Shown here piece by piece: positions 25,824 through 35,794 of a DNA stretch of 64,000 nt. This stretch comes from Sulfurospirillum sp. UBA4058 (GTDB lineage Bacteria > Campylobacterota > Campylobacteria > Campylobacterales > Sulfurospirillaceae). Position 1 is the stretch's first letter. Every line of letters begins with the position of its first letter. The stretch lies in assembly GCA_002382085.1 (NCBI GenBank), contig DFZK01000010.1:124001-188000 (forward strand), given 5' to 3'. The notes beneath the pieces are model-generated. The model searched no databases, was not told the DNA's origin, and saw only the letters and a program-made list of their open reading frames with translations. Both the position numbers and the translations under genes were made by a program.

Positions 25824-27662
25824 TTATTTATTATTATACAATAGTGTAATTTTTTGGGCTATTTGAGTGACCGAAATACCGAGTCGCTCTTCGACAAGAT
25901 GTGTTTCCCCGTGCGTAATAAAAGCGTCTTCATACTCAAAAGAATGGATTTTGGCACTTAAAGCGTGCTTTTCTTTAAACGATAAAAGCAATGAAGCAAT
26001 GCCGCCTATTTTAGCACTATCGCTTATCACGTACCATGTTTCGTAACACTTTGAAAGTGATAACAACGTTGTTTCGTCTAACGGTTTGGCAAAGCGCAAG
26101 TCAACAAGACCGACATAAATGCCTTTTGCTTCCAAAAGATGTGCAACCTCAACCGCCTTTCCTACGCCGCTTCCGTAGCCGACCAAGAGAATCGAGTCTT
26201 CTCCTTCTTGCAATATTTGTGCTTTTGCATATTCAAACGGCAAAGAGGTAAAAGCACTGCAATCGCCGAACGAACCTCTTGGGTACCGAATAGCAAGAGG
26301 GCCTTCATGCGTATAAGCATAGCGTAACGCTTCATGCATACTCGCTTCATCGCGCGGCGCCATCAACGTCATATTCGGAATTGCGCTTAAATACGAAATA
26401 TCAAAAGCCCCTTGATGCGTTTCACCGTCTTCGCCGACAATGCCGGCTCTATCAATCGCAAAAACAACGTTCAAATTTAAAATACAGGCATCATGAATCA
26501 CTTGATCGTATGCTCGTTGTAGAAAAGTAGAGTAAATACTCACAAAAGGTTTAAAACCCTCTTTTGCCATGGAACACATCGACGTTACGGCATGTTGCTC
26601 GGCAATTGCAACATCCCAAAAACGATTGGGATACGCTTGAATTAACGGAGACAAACCCGTTCCGCTCGGCATTGCGGCAGTGACACCGACAACATTGTCA
26701 TGTTCTTTTGCCAATGCCATCAATGCTTCCGAATACATGGTCGTAGCATTTTTACTAATACCTTGTTTGATCGCTTCGCCGCTTGCGACGTCGAACGGTC
26801 CTACGCCGTGCCATTTTTCATAATACCCTTCCGCCATTTCATACCCTTTACCTTTCAAGGTTTGCGCATGAATAATGACGGGTTTTTTAAGGCTACGCGC
26901 CGATTGCATCGCACGAATAAGACTTTCTAAGTCATGCCCGTCAATCGGACCGATATAATCGATGCCTAACTCTTCAAACAAAATTCCCGGCGTAATTAAT
27001 TTAAAACTCTCTTCGAATTTTTTCGCCATATACGTAGCACTTTCGGGAAGGTACTGTAAAATCTGTTCGGTTGTTTTTTTAATTTTTTGATAAAAGTCTC
27101 CGGCCATAGCTTGAGAAAGAAATTTGCTGATAGCACCGATAGGTTTTGCGATACTCATTTTATTATCGTTCAGAATAATCACGACGGGATAACGTCTATC
27201 GCCTAACTCGTTTAATGCCTCATACACCATTCCCGCACTTAAAGAACCGTCGCCGATTAATGCAACAGGAAGGCGTTTCGACTGTTCGCCTTTTAATGCA
27301 ATGGCTTTAGCGGCTCCTACGGCTAGCGAAATCGACGTCGAACTATGTCCGGCAATAAAATAATCGTAAGGAGACTCGTCCGGTCTTGTGTAACCGCTAA
27401 TACCGTCTAACGTTCGAAGCGTATCAAACCGTCCCCATCGATCGGTTAAAAGCTTATGCGTATATGCCTGATGGCTCACGTCGAAAATAAAAGGATCATT
27501 TTGAGCATCAAAGACGTAATGCATTGCAACGATAAGCTCAACGGCACCGACGTTACTGCTTAAATGTCCTCCGTTATGACTGACCGTTTGAATAATTTTT
27601 TGCCTGATCTCTTCACATAAATGGGTTAATTCCTCAATCGATTGTTTGCGTAGTTCTTTCAT
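25824..27662 (-). CDS. dxs: 1-deoxy-D-xylulose-5-phosphate synthase
   Basis: DXS is the thiamine-diphosphate enzyme that begins the MEP isoprenoid pathway. The TPP-binding segment GDGSLSAGMVYEALNELG and a following NDNKMSI are present, as are the transketolase-like DRAGIVGEDGETHQG and SLPFEYAKA regions. I use ATG 27662, giving 612 residues; a TTG three codons upstream is less likely. It is the last gene of the long minus-strand run and follows fliH after 15 bases, matching the Campylobacter order fliH-dxs-perR. Confidence 0.96.
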   Translation of the reverse strand: MKELRKQSIEELTHLCEEIRQKIIQTVSHNGGHLSSNVGAVELIVAMHYVFDAQNDPFIFDVSHQAYTHKLLTDRWGRFDTLRTLDGISGYTRPDESPYDYFIAGHSSTSISLAVGAAKAIALKGEQSKRLPVALIGDGSLSAGMVYEALNELGDRRYPVVIILNDNKMSIAKPIGAISKFLSQAMAGDFYQKIKKTTEQILQYLPESATYMAKKFEESFKLITPGILFEELGIDYIGPIDGHDLESLIRAMQSARSLKKPVIIHAQTLKGKGYEMAEGYYEKWHGVGPFDVASGEAIKQGISKNATTMYSEALMALAKEHDNVVGVTAAMPSGTGLSPLIQAYPNRFWDVAIAEQHAVTSMCSMAKEGFKPFVSIYSTFLQRAYDQVIHDACILNLNVVFAIDRAGIVGEDGETHQGAFDISYLSAIPNMTLMAPRDEASMHEALRYAYTHEGPLAIRYPRGSFGDCSAFTSLPFEYAKAQILQEGEDSILLVGYGSGVGKAVEVAHLLEAKGIYVGLVDLRFAKPLDETTLLSLSKCYETWYVISDSAKIGGIASLLLSFKEKHALSAKIHSFEYEDAFITHGETHLVEERLGISVTQIAQKITLLYNNK

Positions 27663-27677
27663 AGTTTCCAATACTTC

Positions 27678-28478
27678 TTAATTTTCTTGTAATAAATATT
27701 TTACTTTTTCCAAACGAACGGCTAGATTACCGTCAAGATTTCCTACGTCGCTCAAAACGATAACGCCGCCTAAAGTAACGGCATCGTCGGAAACCACCGT
27801 AATTTTCTCTTCTCCCGCATAAAGTTCTTTCAGAAGATCGAAATCTTTCGGGTTAACTTTCAGTTCGATTTTCATTGCTTCTTTCACTTCTTTAAGTAAA
27901 GCTTTTGCCAAAGAAGCCGCCACTTGTGAGCTTGAACTTGCTATCTCTTTTTTAATCACTTCTTTAGCAATTTCAAAAGCACTAACACTCATATCGGTTT
28001 CGATTTTTTCCAATTTTTCATCGATACTTTTATAAAGCATATCTAAATGCATAATCGACTTGAGATAACGCGATTTTATCTCCGAAAGCACGCTCTCAGA
28101 CTCGTCTTTCGCTTTTTGATACCCTTGTGCATACGCATTTTCTCTTTCACGTGTCAACTCTTCCGTAAGTCGCTTGCTGAAATCTTGTTCTTGTTTTTCG
28201 ATTTGGATTTGTAATTTAACGACATTTGACGTTAATTCATCGGTCTTTTTTAAAAGTTCTTCAATAAATTGATTTTGTGCACCCTCTTCAATACGCGTAA
28301 TCGTAACGATTTCATCGGAGGGCGTTTTGATTTCTTGAGGATCAAAAGCATCTTGCGTATATTCGTCTTGAGTCGTGACGATATTCTCGATGTTTCCGTT
28401 TGTACCCAAAACTTTAAAACGATAGCGTTGAATCGAATGATCGTCAATGCGATCTTTATCAATAATATTGTCTGCCAT
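27678..28478 (-). CDS. fliH: Flagellar assembly protein FliH
   Basis: FliH regulates the export ATPase FliI. The 266-residue protein has an acidic disordered N-terminus, a long Glu/Lys-rich coiled coil (about 90-180) with heptad character, and a C-terminal domain with KVNPKDFDLLKEL and VTLGGVIVLSDVGNLDGN that matches the FliH/YscL fold. It lies directly after fliG, with a one-base gap. Identification rests partly on position. Confidence 0.9.
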   Translation of the reverse strand: MADNIIDKDRIDDHSIQRYRFKVLGTNGNIENIVTTQDEYTQDAFDPQEIKTPSDEIVTITRIEEGAQNQFIEELLKKTDELTSNVVKLQIQIEKQEQDFSKRLTEELTRERENAYAQGYQKAKDESESVLSEIKSRYLKSIMHLDMLYKSIDEKLEKIETDMSVSAFEIAKEVIKKEIASSSSQVAASLAKALLKEVKEAMKIELKVNPKDFDLLKELYAGEEKITVVSDDAVTLGGVIVLSDVGNLDGNLAVRLEKVKYLLQEN

Positions 28479-28479
28479 C

Positions 28480-29505
28480 TTAACCTATCATTTCTTCGGC
28501 TTCGCCGATTTGTAATACGCCTTGCTCGGCAAGTTTTTGTACCTCTTCGACGATTTTACGTTGTGCCTCTTCGACGTCTTTAACGCGTACCGCACCCAGA
28601 AAGTTCATCTCTTCGACGAAGGCTTCTTGGGCACGTTGAGACATATTATCAAAAAATTTGCGTTTGAGATCGTCGATCGATCCTTTGAGGGCAATCATTA
28701 AGTCGCGTTTATCGGCAACTTTTAAAATTTCTCGTACCGCATTTCCGTCAAGTTTCATAATATCTTCAAACGTAAACATCATATCTTTAATCACCGATGC
28801 CAATTTTTCATCGGCTTGCTCAATATAAGCGATGGTTGTTTTAGATGCTTTTTGTCCTAAACGATTGAGAATTTCGGCAACGGCTCTTGGACCGCCTACT
28901 TCGACTTTATACGACGTCAACGATTCCAGTTTGTTTTCCAATACGGCAGAAACGCGCTTAACGACGGAAGGAGAAATTTCACCGAGGTTCGCCATCCTAA
29001 TCGTTACTTCGCTTCTCAGCTGATCAGGGAAAAAAGAGAGTGTCTCCGCCGCACTCGTCGGATCCATATGTGCTAAAATAAGCGCAACGGTTTGAGGGTG
29101 CTCGTTGATAATAAAATCGCCCAGCTGTTGAGGCTTAATTTGAGAAAGGTACCCAAAGCTTTGCGAGTTTTCCATTGACTTAGAGAGCTTATCTAAAATC
29201 TTCTGAGCTTCTTCGGCACCAAACGTTCGGTATAAAATCTCTTTTGCATACTCCATACCGCCGCTTCGGATATACTGATTGGATTGTAAAATAACGTAGA
29301 ACTCTTCCAAAACGGCATTAGCGACGGCTTTATCGATATTTTTTGCCGTAGCGATATATTTAGAGATGTCTGTTACGACATCAATTTCCATATGTGAAAA
29401 AAGGTTTGCCGTAGAATCTTCGCCGAGTTGTATCAACAAAATAGCCGCTTTTTCAGCCATCGTCAGTTCATTGTAAAGGGTTTTTTGCTCTTCCGTTAAC
29501 TTCAT
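28480..29505 (-). CDS. fliG: Flagellar motor switch protein FliG
   Basis: FliG is the rotor protein that links the MS ring to the C ring and receives torque from stators. The NEHPQTVALILAHM motif (EHPQ) of the middle domain is near residue 133, and the C-terminal domain carries the charged torque helix around DLMIALKGSIDDLKRKFF. The length of 341 residues is normal. Its start overlaps the fliF stop (TAATG), so the ring and rotor proteins are translationally coupled. Confidence 0.97.
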   Translation of the reverse strand: MKLTEEQKTLYNELTMAEKAAILLIQLGEDSTANLFSHMEIDVVTDISKYIATAKNIDKAVANAVLEEFYVILQSNQYIRSGGMEYAKEILYRTFGAEEAQKILDKLSKSMENSQSFGYLSQIKPQQLGDFIINEHPQTVALILAHMDPTSAAETLSFFPDQLRSEVTIRMANLGEISPSVVKRVSAVLENKLESLTSYKVEVGGPRAVAEILNRLGQKASKTTIAYIEQADEKLASVIKDMMFTFEDIMKLDGNAVREILKVADKRDLMIALKGSIDDLKRKFFDNMSQRAQEAFVEEMNFLGAVRVKDVEEAQRKIVEEVQKLAEQGVLQIGEAEEMIG

Positions 29506-31232
29506 TATCCAATGTCCTTTGAACTATTGCGCGTATCGAAATCACCCTCGTTACGGATCATCGATTGCAATAAAGAGGCAAATTCCTCGCTCTTTTGTTC
29601 CGCCAAGTGTTTCAGTTTTTCCAGCAAAACATCGTATTTTAAACTTTCTTCATTAAAGTCTTGCCCGATACCCAATTGATCTTCGACTTTTTTACGAGCT
29701 TGTTTGAATTTTTCTAGCGTATCTTCCGCACCCTCTTCTTCGTCGAGTTTAATCGGTTCAACCTCATCTTCGAAATCGTCCAACTTCGTTTCAACCATTT
29801 TTTGGCTAAACGGAAGAATAACTTTTTTGTAGAAAACAAAGAGCAAAATGGCGACAATGAGATATTTAAGCAAAGGGACTAACGGCGTAACGTAACGGGA
29901 AACTTTTTCCATAAAGTCTTTCGTCGCAACACGCGTTCCGTCGCTAGAGAGCGGTTTGAACTCAAAATTGCTGACGGTCACTTCATCGCCTCGCGTTGCG
30001 TTATACCCTACCGTTTGCCGTACGATATCGCGAATAGCATCCATTTGCTCTTTACTGAGCGGCGTGTACTCTAATTCGCTCTTTTTATTGCCTTTTTCGT
30101 CTAAACCGTATTTGTATGCGCCGTCAACGACTACGGCAGCGGTAATGCGTTTAATTTTGGCAAATTCGTCTTTAGAGTTAACCACTTTTTTAGAAATTTC
30201 ATAATTTGTCGTAGTTGAGCTTTTTTGATACGTTTCGCCCTTTTTCGTACTCTCCAATCCTTGTACGGGACCGATATTGCTAATAGCCCCCGGTACGCCG
30301 CCGACGTCTTGCGGTTCTTTGCCTTCACGTTTTTCTTCGATGCTTTGCTCGCTTCTCGGTACCGAATTGGGATCATAGATTTCACTCACGGAATCTTGCT
30401 GCGAAAAATCAAAATCAATCGTTACCTTAGCATTGACTTTATCGATACCGCCGATAACAGGGGCTAAGACGTTAATAATTTTCTGTTCGATATTGTGTTC
30501 GAACTCTTTTTTATAGCGGATTTGACTTTTAACAAGTTCGCCTTGAAATAAATTGCTGTCGTTATCGCCTAAAGGTTCTCCGTCTTGATTAACGATCGAG
30601 ACGTTTTCCGCCGTTAAATTGGCTATAGATGCGGCAATGAGGTTTTTAATACCCGTAATTTGTTTTAAAGAAAGGCTCATACCCGATCGAATATTTAAGA
30701 CGACCGATGCGGTAGGCGAAGCTTGTTTTTGCGCAAAAACCGTCTCTTTGGGAACGGCGATATGTACGCTTGCATTGGCAATCGGTCCTAAACTTTCGAT
30801 CGTACGGGCAAGTTCGCCCTCTAAAGCGCGGATATATTTGATTTTTTGTTCAAAATCGGTTGCGCCGAATTCCGTTTTATCAAAAATTTCAAAACCGACT
30901 TTGCTATTTTTCGGGATACCTTGCGCGGCGATAGCGATACGTTGCTTATGCACCATCTCCGAGGGAACGGCTATCGTTCCTTCGTTTAAGATTTTATAAG
31001 GCACTTTATCTTTTTCGAGCTGTTGAATAATCAATGCCGAATCGCCCGCGGTGGTATTTTCAAATAAAACGCTATACCCGTTCGTATTGGAAGAGTTGCT
31101 GTTTTTATACAACATTAAAAACACTAAAAAACCGATCAGCACGACGATAGACATAGCCGCAACGATGCGCTGGCGTAATGTTAAGTTTTGAATAAGCGTC
31201 GCTATCTGATTTAAAAGCGTTCTAAACTCCAT
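29505..31232 (-). CDS. fliF: Flagellar MS-ring protein FliF
   Basis: FliF forms the membrane ring on which the flagellum is built. It has an N-terminal membrane segment (about 25-45), ring-building domains with the ALEGELARTIESLGPI segment and SVVLNIRSGMSL, a second membrane segment near 450 (LLKYLIVAILLFVFY) and a C-terminal acidic tail that binds FliG. The length of 575 residues is normal. It follows hisC after 9 bases, so flagellar genes are read from the same transcript as amino acid genes. Confidence 0.97.
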   Translation of the reverse strand: MEFRTLLNQIATLIQNLTLRQRIVAAMSIVVLIGFLVFLMLYKNSNSSNTNGYSVLFENTTAGDSALIIQQLEKDKVPYKILNEGTIAVPSEMVHKQRIAIAAQGIPKNSKVGFEIFDKTEFGATDFEQKIKYIRALEGELARTIESLGPIANASVHIAVPKETVFAQKQASPTASVVLNIRSGMSLSLKQITGIKNLIAASIANLTAENVSIVNQDGEPLGDNDSNLFQGELVKSQIRYKKEFEHNIEQKIINVLAPVIGGIDKVNAKVTIDFDFSQQDSVSEIYDPNSVPRSEQSIEEKREGKEPQDVGGVPGAISNIGPVQGLESTKKGETYQKSSTTTNYEISKKVVNSKDEFAKIKRITAAVVVDGAYKYGLDEKGNKKSELEYTPLSKEQMDAIRDIVRQTVGYNATRGDEVTVSNFEFKPLSSDGTRVATKDFMEKVSRYVTPLVPLLKYLIVAILLFVFYKKVILPFSQKMVETKLDDFEDEVEPIKLDEEEGAEDTLEKFKQARKKVEDQLGIGQDFNEESLKYDVLLEKLKHLAEQKSEEFASLLQSMIRNEGDFDTRNSSKDIG

Positions 31233-31241
31233 GGATCTCTC

Positions 31242-32342
31242 TTATTTGTAAAGGGTTTTAAAGCATTCAAAAAAGCGTGCGTTTTGCTCCGGCGTACCGA
31301 TAGTGACACGAATCGCGTTCATACCGTACGAGCCTAAGTTTCTAACGATTATACCTTTTTCCATTAACTTTTGTGCTATCTCTGCGGAGTTTTTCGTAGC
31401 ATCAAACTCTAAAACGATAAAGTTTGTGTAACTTTCCATCGATTTAAACCCGAGTTCTTTAGCAAATGCCTCGTATGCTTTCATTTGTTCGAAATTTTCG
31501 CGCACCGAAGCTTCGACAAACGCTTGATCGCTCAGCGCGACAATAGCGGCTTTGAGTGTGAGACTGGTAATATTAAAAGGTGCTCTCAATTTTAGGAAAG
31601 CTTGAATCATCTCAGGCTGTGCAATGCCGTAACCGCAACGCATACCGCCCAAACCGTATGCTTTTGAAAATGTTCCCGTATAGATCGTATTAGGATACTT
31701 GCTAATAAGATCATGCGCATCGATATTTTTAGCGGGGTCTTTAAAACGCGCGTACTCCAAATACGCCGCATCGACGACCACCAAGGTTTCTTGATCGATT
31801 TGATCCAAAAATGCATACACGTCTTTAGCATCTAAACACTCTCCCAACGGATTGTTCGGGATGCAAAGCATAATGATCGAAATATCTTTATTGGCTTTGT
31901 AAATTTCCAGCATCTCTTTCAAATTATGGTGAGAAGAAGGCGTTTTAAGCACTTTGGCACCCGTTTGGAGTGTATAGATTTCATACATCGCAAACGTAAT
32001 ACCCGCCATTAAAACTTTCGTACCCGCATTGGCTTTGGCATGAATCGCCATTTCAATCACTTGGTCGCTTCCCGAGCCGATGATAATATTTTTATCTTTG
32101 ACGCGATACATGCGCGCTAAAGCCTCTTTGAGTTCATACATGCTGTCATCGGGATAACGATTCATATGTACGGCTTCCGCACGTACGGCTTCGATTACTT
32201 TCGGACTGCATCCCCTTGGATTTTCGTTACTCGCCAGCTTAATAACGTCTTTGGCCTCAATACCGTACTCTCGCACGACAAGTTCAATCGGTTTACCCGC
32301 TTCATACGTCTTTAAATTTGCTAAAACACCGTTAAATTGCAT
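31242..32342 (-). CDS. hisC: Histidinol-phosphate aminotransferase
   Basis: This class I/II PLP aminotransferase has SNENPRGCSPKV near residue 40, the substrate-side NNPLGE near 165, and the PLP lysine in TGTFSKAYGLGGMRCGY near 228. The length of 366 residues is normal. Its ribosome-binding site GGAGG lies in the last codons of pheA. Adjacent pheA suggests it may also transaminate aromatic keto acids, a known HisC side activity in some bacteria; that is inference. Confidence 0.93.
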   Translation of the reverse strand: MQFNGVLANLKTYEAGKPIELVVREYGIEAKDVIKLASNENPRGCSPKVIEAVRAEAVHMNRYPDDSMYELKEALARMYRVKDKNIIIGSGSDQVIEMAIHAKANAGTKVLMAGITFAMYEIYTLQTGAKVLKTPSSHHNLKEMLEIYKANKDISIIMLCIPNNPLGECLDAKDVYAFLDQIDQETLVVVDAAYLEYARFKDPAKNIDAHDLISKYPNTIYTGTFSKAYGLGGMRCGYGIAQPEMIQAFLKLRAPFNITSLTLKAAIVALSDQAFVEASVRENFEQMKAYEAFAKELGFKSMESYTNFIVLEFDATKNSAEIAQKLMEKGIIVRNLGSYGMNAIRVTIGTPEQNARFFECFKTLYK

Positions 32343-32345
32343 TCT

Positions 32346-33413
32346 TTATCCTCCGCAAATATAGCTACCCAGCCATTTAATATCGTAGCGATCTTTATTT
32401 TCTTCGATCACTCTTTGGACATTTTCGTCATCGATATGTCCCTCAAAATCCATATAAAACATCGATTGGAAGCCTCTTTCTTTCGTCGGACGCGATTCAA
32501 TCTTCGTGAGATTCACTTTTTGAGCTTGAAACGTCTGCAAAAATTCTACCAACCCGCCCGGTTTATCGTCCGTTTTTGCCAAAATCGACGTTTTGTTATG
32601 AATGCCTTTTTTATTTTTAAAATCGCTTAGAATTAAAAAGCGTGTTTGATTCGCTAGATTATCTTCGATTTTTCCGAAAAGTATCGGTAAATTGCACAAT
32701 TTTGCCGCAATATGCGAGCAAATCGCCGCGGAACCTTCTTCTTCACTCGCTTTGCGTGCGGCTTCGGCAGTGGATTTTGTGGGTACGAACTCAATGCCTA
32801 AAAGCATATGTTCTTCTAAAAACCGTCTGCATTGATTGTAGCCCTGAGGATGAGAATAGATACGTTTTACTTTTTTAATATCCTCGCATGCGGTTGCAAA
32901 CGAGTGATGAATGTCCATGTAAATTTCCGCAACGATTTTGGCACTAAATTTTCCCAAACAATCCAACGTCGTTCCTACCGCACCTTCGGTATTGTTTTCG
33001 ACCGGAACGACTCCGTATTTTGCTTCTTTGTTTTCCAGTGCATGAAAAACCGCTTCGATCGAACTGACGCCGATGTAATTGCCCATAGCCCCGAAACGGC
33101 TCTCCGCCACTTGATGCGTATAGCTTCCCTCCGGTCCTAAATAAGCAATCTTTTCCGGAAATTCCAAATTGCGACTTACGGCAAAAACTTCCAAAAAGAT
33201 AGCGTCGATTGCCTGAGGATTGAGTGCACCTTTGTTTAGCAACTTAAGACGATCTAAAATCTCTTTTTCGCGTTCGGGACGGTAAATTGCCGTTCCGCTG
33301 GTTTGTTTGACGCGACCGATCTCTTTCACGATTTCCATACGATCGTTTAAAAATTTTAAAATTTGGTTGTCGATCTCATCGATTTGTTTTCGATACGTCT
33401 CGATCTCTTTCAT
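32346..33413 (-). CDS. pheA: Bifunctional chorismate mutase / prephenate dehydratase
   Basis: The protein has an AroQ-type chorismate mutase domain (about 1-88), a prephenate dehydratase domain starting YLGPEGSYTHQVAESRFG, and a C-terminal ACT domain with KTSILAKTDDKPGG and the phenylalanine-binding ESRP motif, so feedback inhibition is expected. The length of 355 residues is normal. Together with tyrA at 17.9 kb and hisC downstream it completes the phenylalanine and tyrosine branches. Confidence 0.97.
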   Translation of the reverse strand: MKEIETYRKQIDEIDNQILKFLNDRMEIVKEIGRVKQTSGTAIYRPEREKEILDRLKLLNKGALNPQAIDAIFLEVFAVSRNLEFPEKIAYLGPEGSYTHQVAESRFGAMGNYIGVSSIEAVFHALENKEAKYGVVPVENNTEGAVGTTLDCLGKFSAKIVAEIYMDIHHSFATACEDIKKVKRIYSHPQGYNQCRRFLEEHMLLGIEFVPTKSTAEAARKASEEEGSAAICSHIAAKLCNLPILFGKIEDNLANQTRFLILSDFKNKKGIHNKTSILAKTDDKPGGLVEFLQTFQAQKVNLTKIESRPTKERGFQSMFYMDFEGHIDDENVQRVIEENKDRYDIKWLGSYICGG

Positions 33414-33441
33414 GCCCTACCCTTTAATGCGCTCATTTCTT

Positions 33442-33451
33442 TTACATGTAA
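33442..33451. repeat. Dispersed palindrome copy between lysA and pheA
   Basis: TTACATGTAA, extended to CTTTTACATGTAAAG, lies in the 47-base gap after the lysA stop and before the pheA start. As a hairpin it is too short to be a strong terminator. Confidence 0.7.
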
Positions 33452-33460
33452 AGCCTATGC

Positions 33461-34666
33461 TTACACATACGCCTCTTCTAAAGCGATGATATCTTCAAAG
33501 CTTTCGCGTCGACGAATCAAACGCCCTTCTCCTTGCTCCAACGCAACTTCGGCGACACGCGTACGAGAGTTGTAATTGCTACTCATCGTAAAACCGTACG
33601 CACCGGCACTCTTGACGATTAACAAGTCATCATGCTCCAAAGGCGGTAAAGCAATATTTTTAGCAAAAAAATCACCGCTTTCGCAAATCGGTCCGACGAC
33701 GTCGCACAGGCTCGTATGCTCTTTTGATTTTCCGTCCACTTCAATTTCGTGATACGCCTGATAAAGACTCGGGCGAATCAGATCGTTCATAGCACCGTCG
33801 ATAATCACGAAACGTTTATGCCCGTTTTGTTTTTCGTATAAAACACGGGTTAAAAAGAAACCGCAATCGCCGACCAAATAGCGTCCCGGTTCGCATACAA
33901 GCGTCACGTCAAGCCCGCTCATAGCACTAAAAATCGCTTGAGCGTAATCGTAAAGTGCGATTGTTTCTTCGTCGTTATAACGAATACCGATGCCGCCGCC
34001 GACGTCAAAAAATTTAATGTCGACGTTCAAAGCTTTCAAGCTACGTACCAAATTTGCGAGTACGACGGCTGCTTCTTTAAACGGCGTTACGTCGGTGATT
34101 TGGCTCCCGATATGAAAATGAATTCCCACAGGATCAAGCGAAGGTACATTTTTGGCGTAAAGGTACATTCGTTTTGCACTTTCAACGTCGACGCCGAATT
34201 TATTTTCATGCAAGCCCGTCGAAATATACGGGTGCGTTTTGGGATCGATATTGGGATTGACGCGAATGCTAATACGTGCAACCACGCCCAAATTCGACGC
34301 AATGGTTTCAACACGCTTCATCTCTTCTTCACTCTCTAAATTGAGCATCAGAATATCGCTTTTAAGTGCCTCTTCGATCTCTTCGTCTCGTTTGCCGACA
34401 CCGCTAAAAATAATTTTATATTTAGGCACTCCCGCTCTCAAAGCGCGTTTTACTTCTCCGATAGAGACGCAATCGCATCCTGCACCCAAATCTGCCATAT
34501 GCTTTAAAACCGAAAGATTGGAATTGGCTTTTGCCGCAAAACAAATGAGCGACTTGCGTGCTTTAAAGACATCTTTAAGTGCTAAAAATTTTTGAGAAAT
34601 AACGTCAAAATCGTAAATGTACAAAGGAGTGCCGTATTGTTGAGCTAAAGCGGAAAATTTTGTCAT
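33461..34666 (-). CDS. lysA: Diaminopimelate decarboxylase
   Basis: LysA makes lysine from meso-diaminopimelate. The PLP lysine is in CFAAKANSNLSVLKHM near residue 47, the HIGSQI motif near 193, the glycine loop DVGGGIGIRY near 230 and the C-terminal AGAYGFTMSSNYNSR. The length of 401 residues is normal. It lies upstream of pheA in the serB-to-dxs run, the same relative position as in Campylobacter. Confidence 0.97.
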   Translation of the reverse strand: MTKFSALAQQYGTPLYIYDFDVISQKFLALKDVFKARKSLICFAAKANSNLSVLKHMADLGAGCDCVSIGEVKRALRAGVPKYKIIFSGVGKRDEEIEEALKSDILMLNLESEEEMKRVETIASNLGVVARISIRVNPNIDPKTHPYISTGLHENKFGVDVESAKRMYLYAKNVPSLDPVGIHFHIGSQITDVTPFKEAAVVLANLVRSLKALNVDIKFFDVGGGIGIRYNDEETIALYDYAQAIFSAMSGLDVTLVCEPGRYLVGDCGFFLTRVLYEKQNGHKRFVIIDGAMNDLIRPSLYQAYHEIEVDGKSKEHTSLCDVVGPICESGDFFAKNIALPPLEHDDLLIVKSAGAYGFTMSSNYNSRTRVAEVALEQGEGRLIRRRESFEDIIALEEAYV

Positions 34667-34732
34667 TGTGAACCTTATTAGAGATAACTGCTTTATTTTA
34701 TCGAAAAGTTCAACAAAAAACGATTAAACCCT

Positions 34733-35794
34733 TTAGTGCTTGGAATAGAAATAAAGCGCAAGAAACAATAAAAGAATAATCGGCAGTAAAATAGCCACTT
34801 CCGAAAATAAAACGCCGCTTGAGGCTAAACGGCTCAACAAAAAGAGTCCGCTCCAGACGATAAGCGTTATAAAAGCAAACAAAGAAGCGATCAGTGCACT
34901 GTTGTAATATCGCCCCATAATCGGAGCTTTAAAATATAAAATAATCAATAAAAGCGGTGCAAAAAACGGGAAAAATACCTGATAAAACAGCGTTGCTTTA
35001 ATCTTACTCGTATTGATACCTTGAGAATCAAAAAATTTTAATGCATCGATACCGTCGCTGATAGACAAAGCGTATTCGCTTTGATAGACGTTATCCATAA
35101 TCTTCGGTTTAAAATCTTGCATGGTTTGGAGTTTATCGACTTTCTCGATTTTTAAACCCGAATCGTCCAAGGAAGCGACATGCGGTTTATGAACAATCGT
35201 CACATTATTTTCCAATACCCAAGAATTGTGAATAAACGTCGCTCTGTCCGCACGTATCACTTTCGATAAATCCGTACGGTCGACTTCGAAAATCGCAATA
35301 TCGTATGCAATTTGTTTGAGTGGATCAAGTTTTTTAAAATAGATATATTGGTTATTGTGTTTGAGAAATAGATCTTCGGAATTGCTCGAGATACGATTGT
35401 ACTTTTTAAGATTGGAGCCGTATTCATACGCATACGCAAAATCGGTGCTGTTGAGACCGATATATCCTAACGTAATCGCTAACGCCGTAATCACGAAAGG
35501 GCGAATAAACGCTCTTTTGGAGATGCTTGACGCGTACATACAAATAAGTTCGTTCGTTTTAAGCATGCTAAAATAAGTCACGATCATTCCAAAAACAACC
35601 GAAAGCGGCAAAACGTAATTGACCGCGTTCATACCTTGAAACAAAGCATACAATAATTGTAAATTCGCAGAATCGGGAATCGTATTGTAGTTGGTTAGAA
35701 TATCGACGCCGACGTAAAAAAGATCGAGTGCAATAAAGATGATAAAAAAGTTTTTGAGATAATTAACAACAATGTATTTCTCAAAAAGTTTCAT
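34733..35794 (-). CDS. LptF/LptG family lipopolysaccharide transport permease
   Basis: The 353-residue YjgP/YjgQ protein has membrane segments at about 12-30, 55-75 and 95-115, a large periplasmic beta domain (about 120-270), and three further membrane segments near the C-terminus. It opens with MKLFEKYIVVNYLKNFF, typical of the family. LptF and LptG pair with LptB to extract LPS. The sequence alone does not decide between LptF and LptG. Its ATG overlaps the pth stop (ATGA). Confidence 0.88.
   Translation of the reverse strand: MKLFEKYIVVNYLKNFFIIFIALDLFYVGVDILTNYNTIPDSANLQLLYALFQGMNAVNYVLPLSVVFGMIVTYFSMLKTNELICMYASSISKRAFIRPFVITALAITLGYIGLNSTDFAYAYEYGSNLKKYNRISSNSEDLFLKHNNQYIYFKKLDPLKQIAYDIAIFEVDRTDLSKVIRADRATFIHNSWVLENNVTIVHKPHVASLDDSGLKIEKVDKLQTMQDFKPKIMDNVYQSEYALSISDGIDALKFFDSQGINTSKIKATLFYQVFFPFFAPLLLIILYFKAPIMGRYYNSALIASLFAFITLIVWSGLFLLSRLASSGVLFSEVAILLPIILLLFLALYFYSKH

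Noticed and set aside
29505..31241. A sigma-54 or sigma-28 promoter before fliF
   Set aside because: fliF follows hisC after only 9 bases and I saw no convincing GG-N10-GC or sigma-28 pattern.
33938..34339. A 133-codon plus-strand frame opposite lysA
   Set aside because: It is antisense to a clear lysA and its composition follows the complementary strand.
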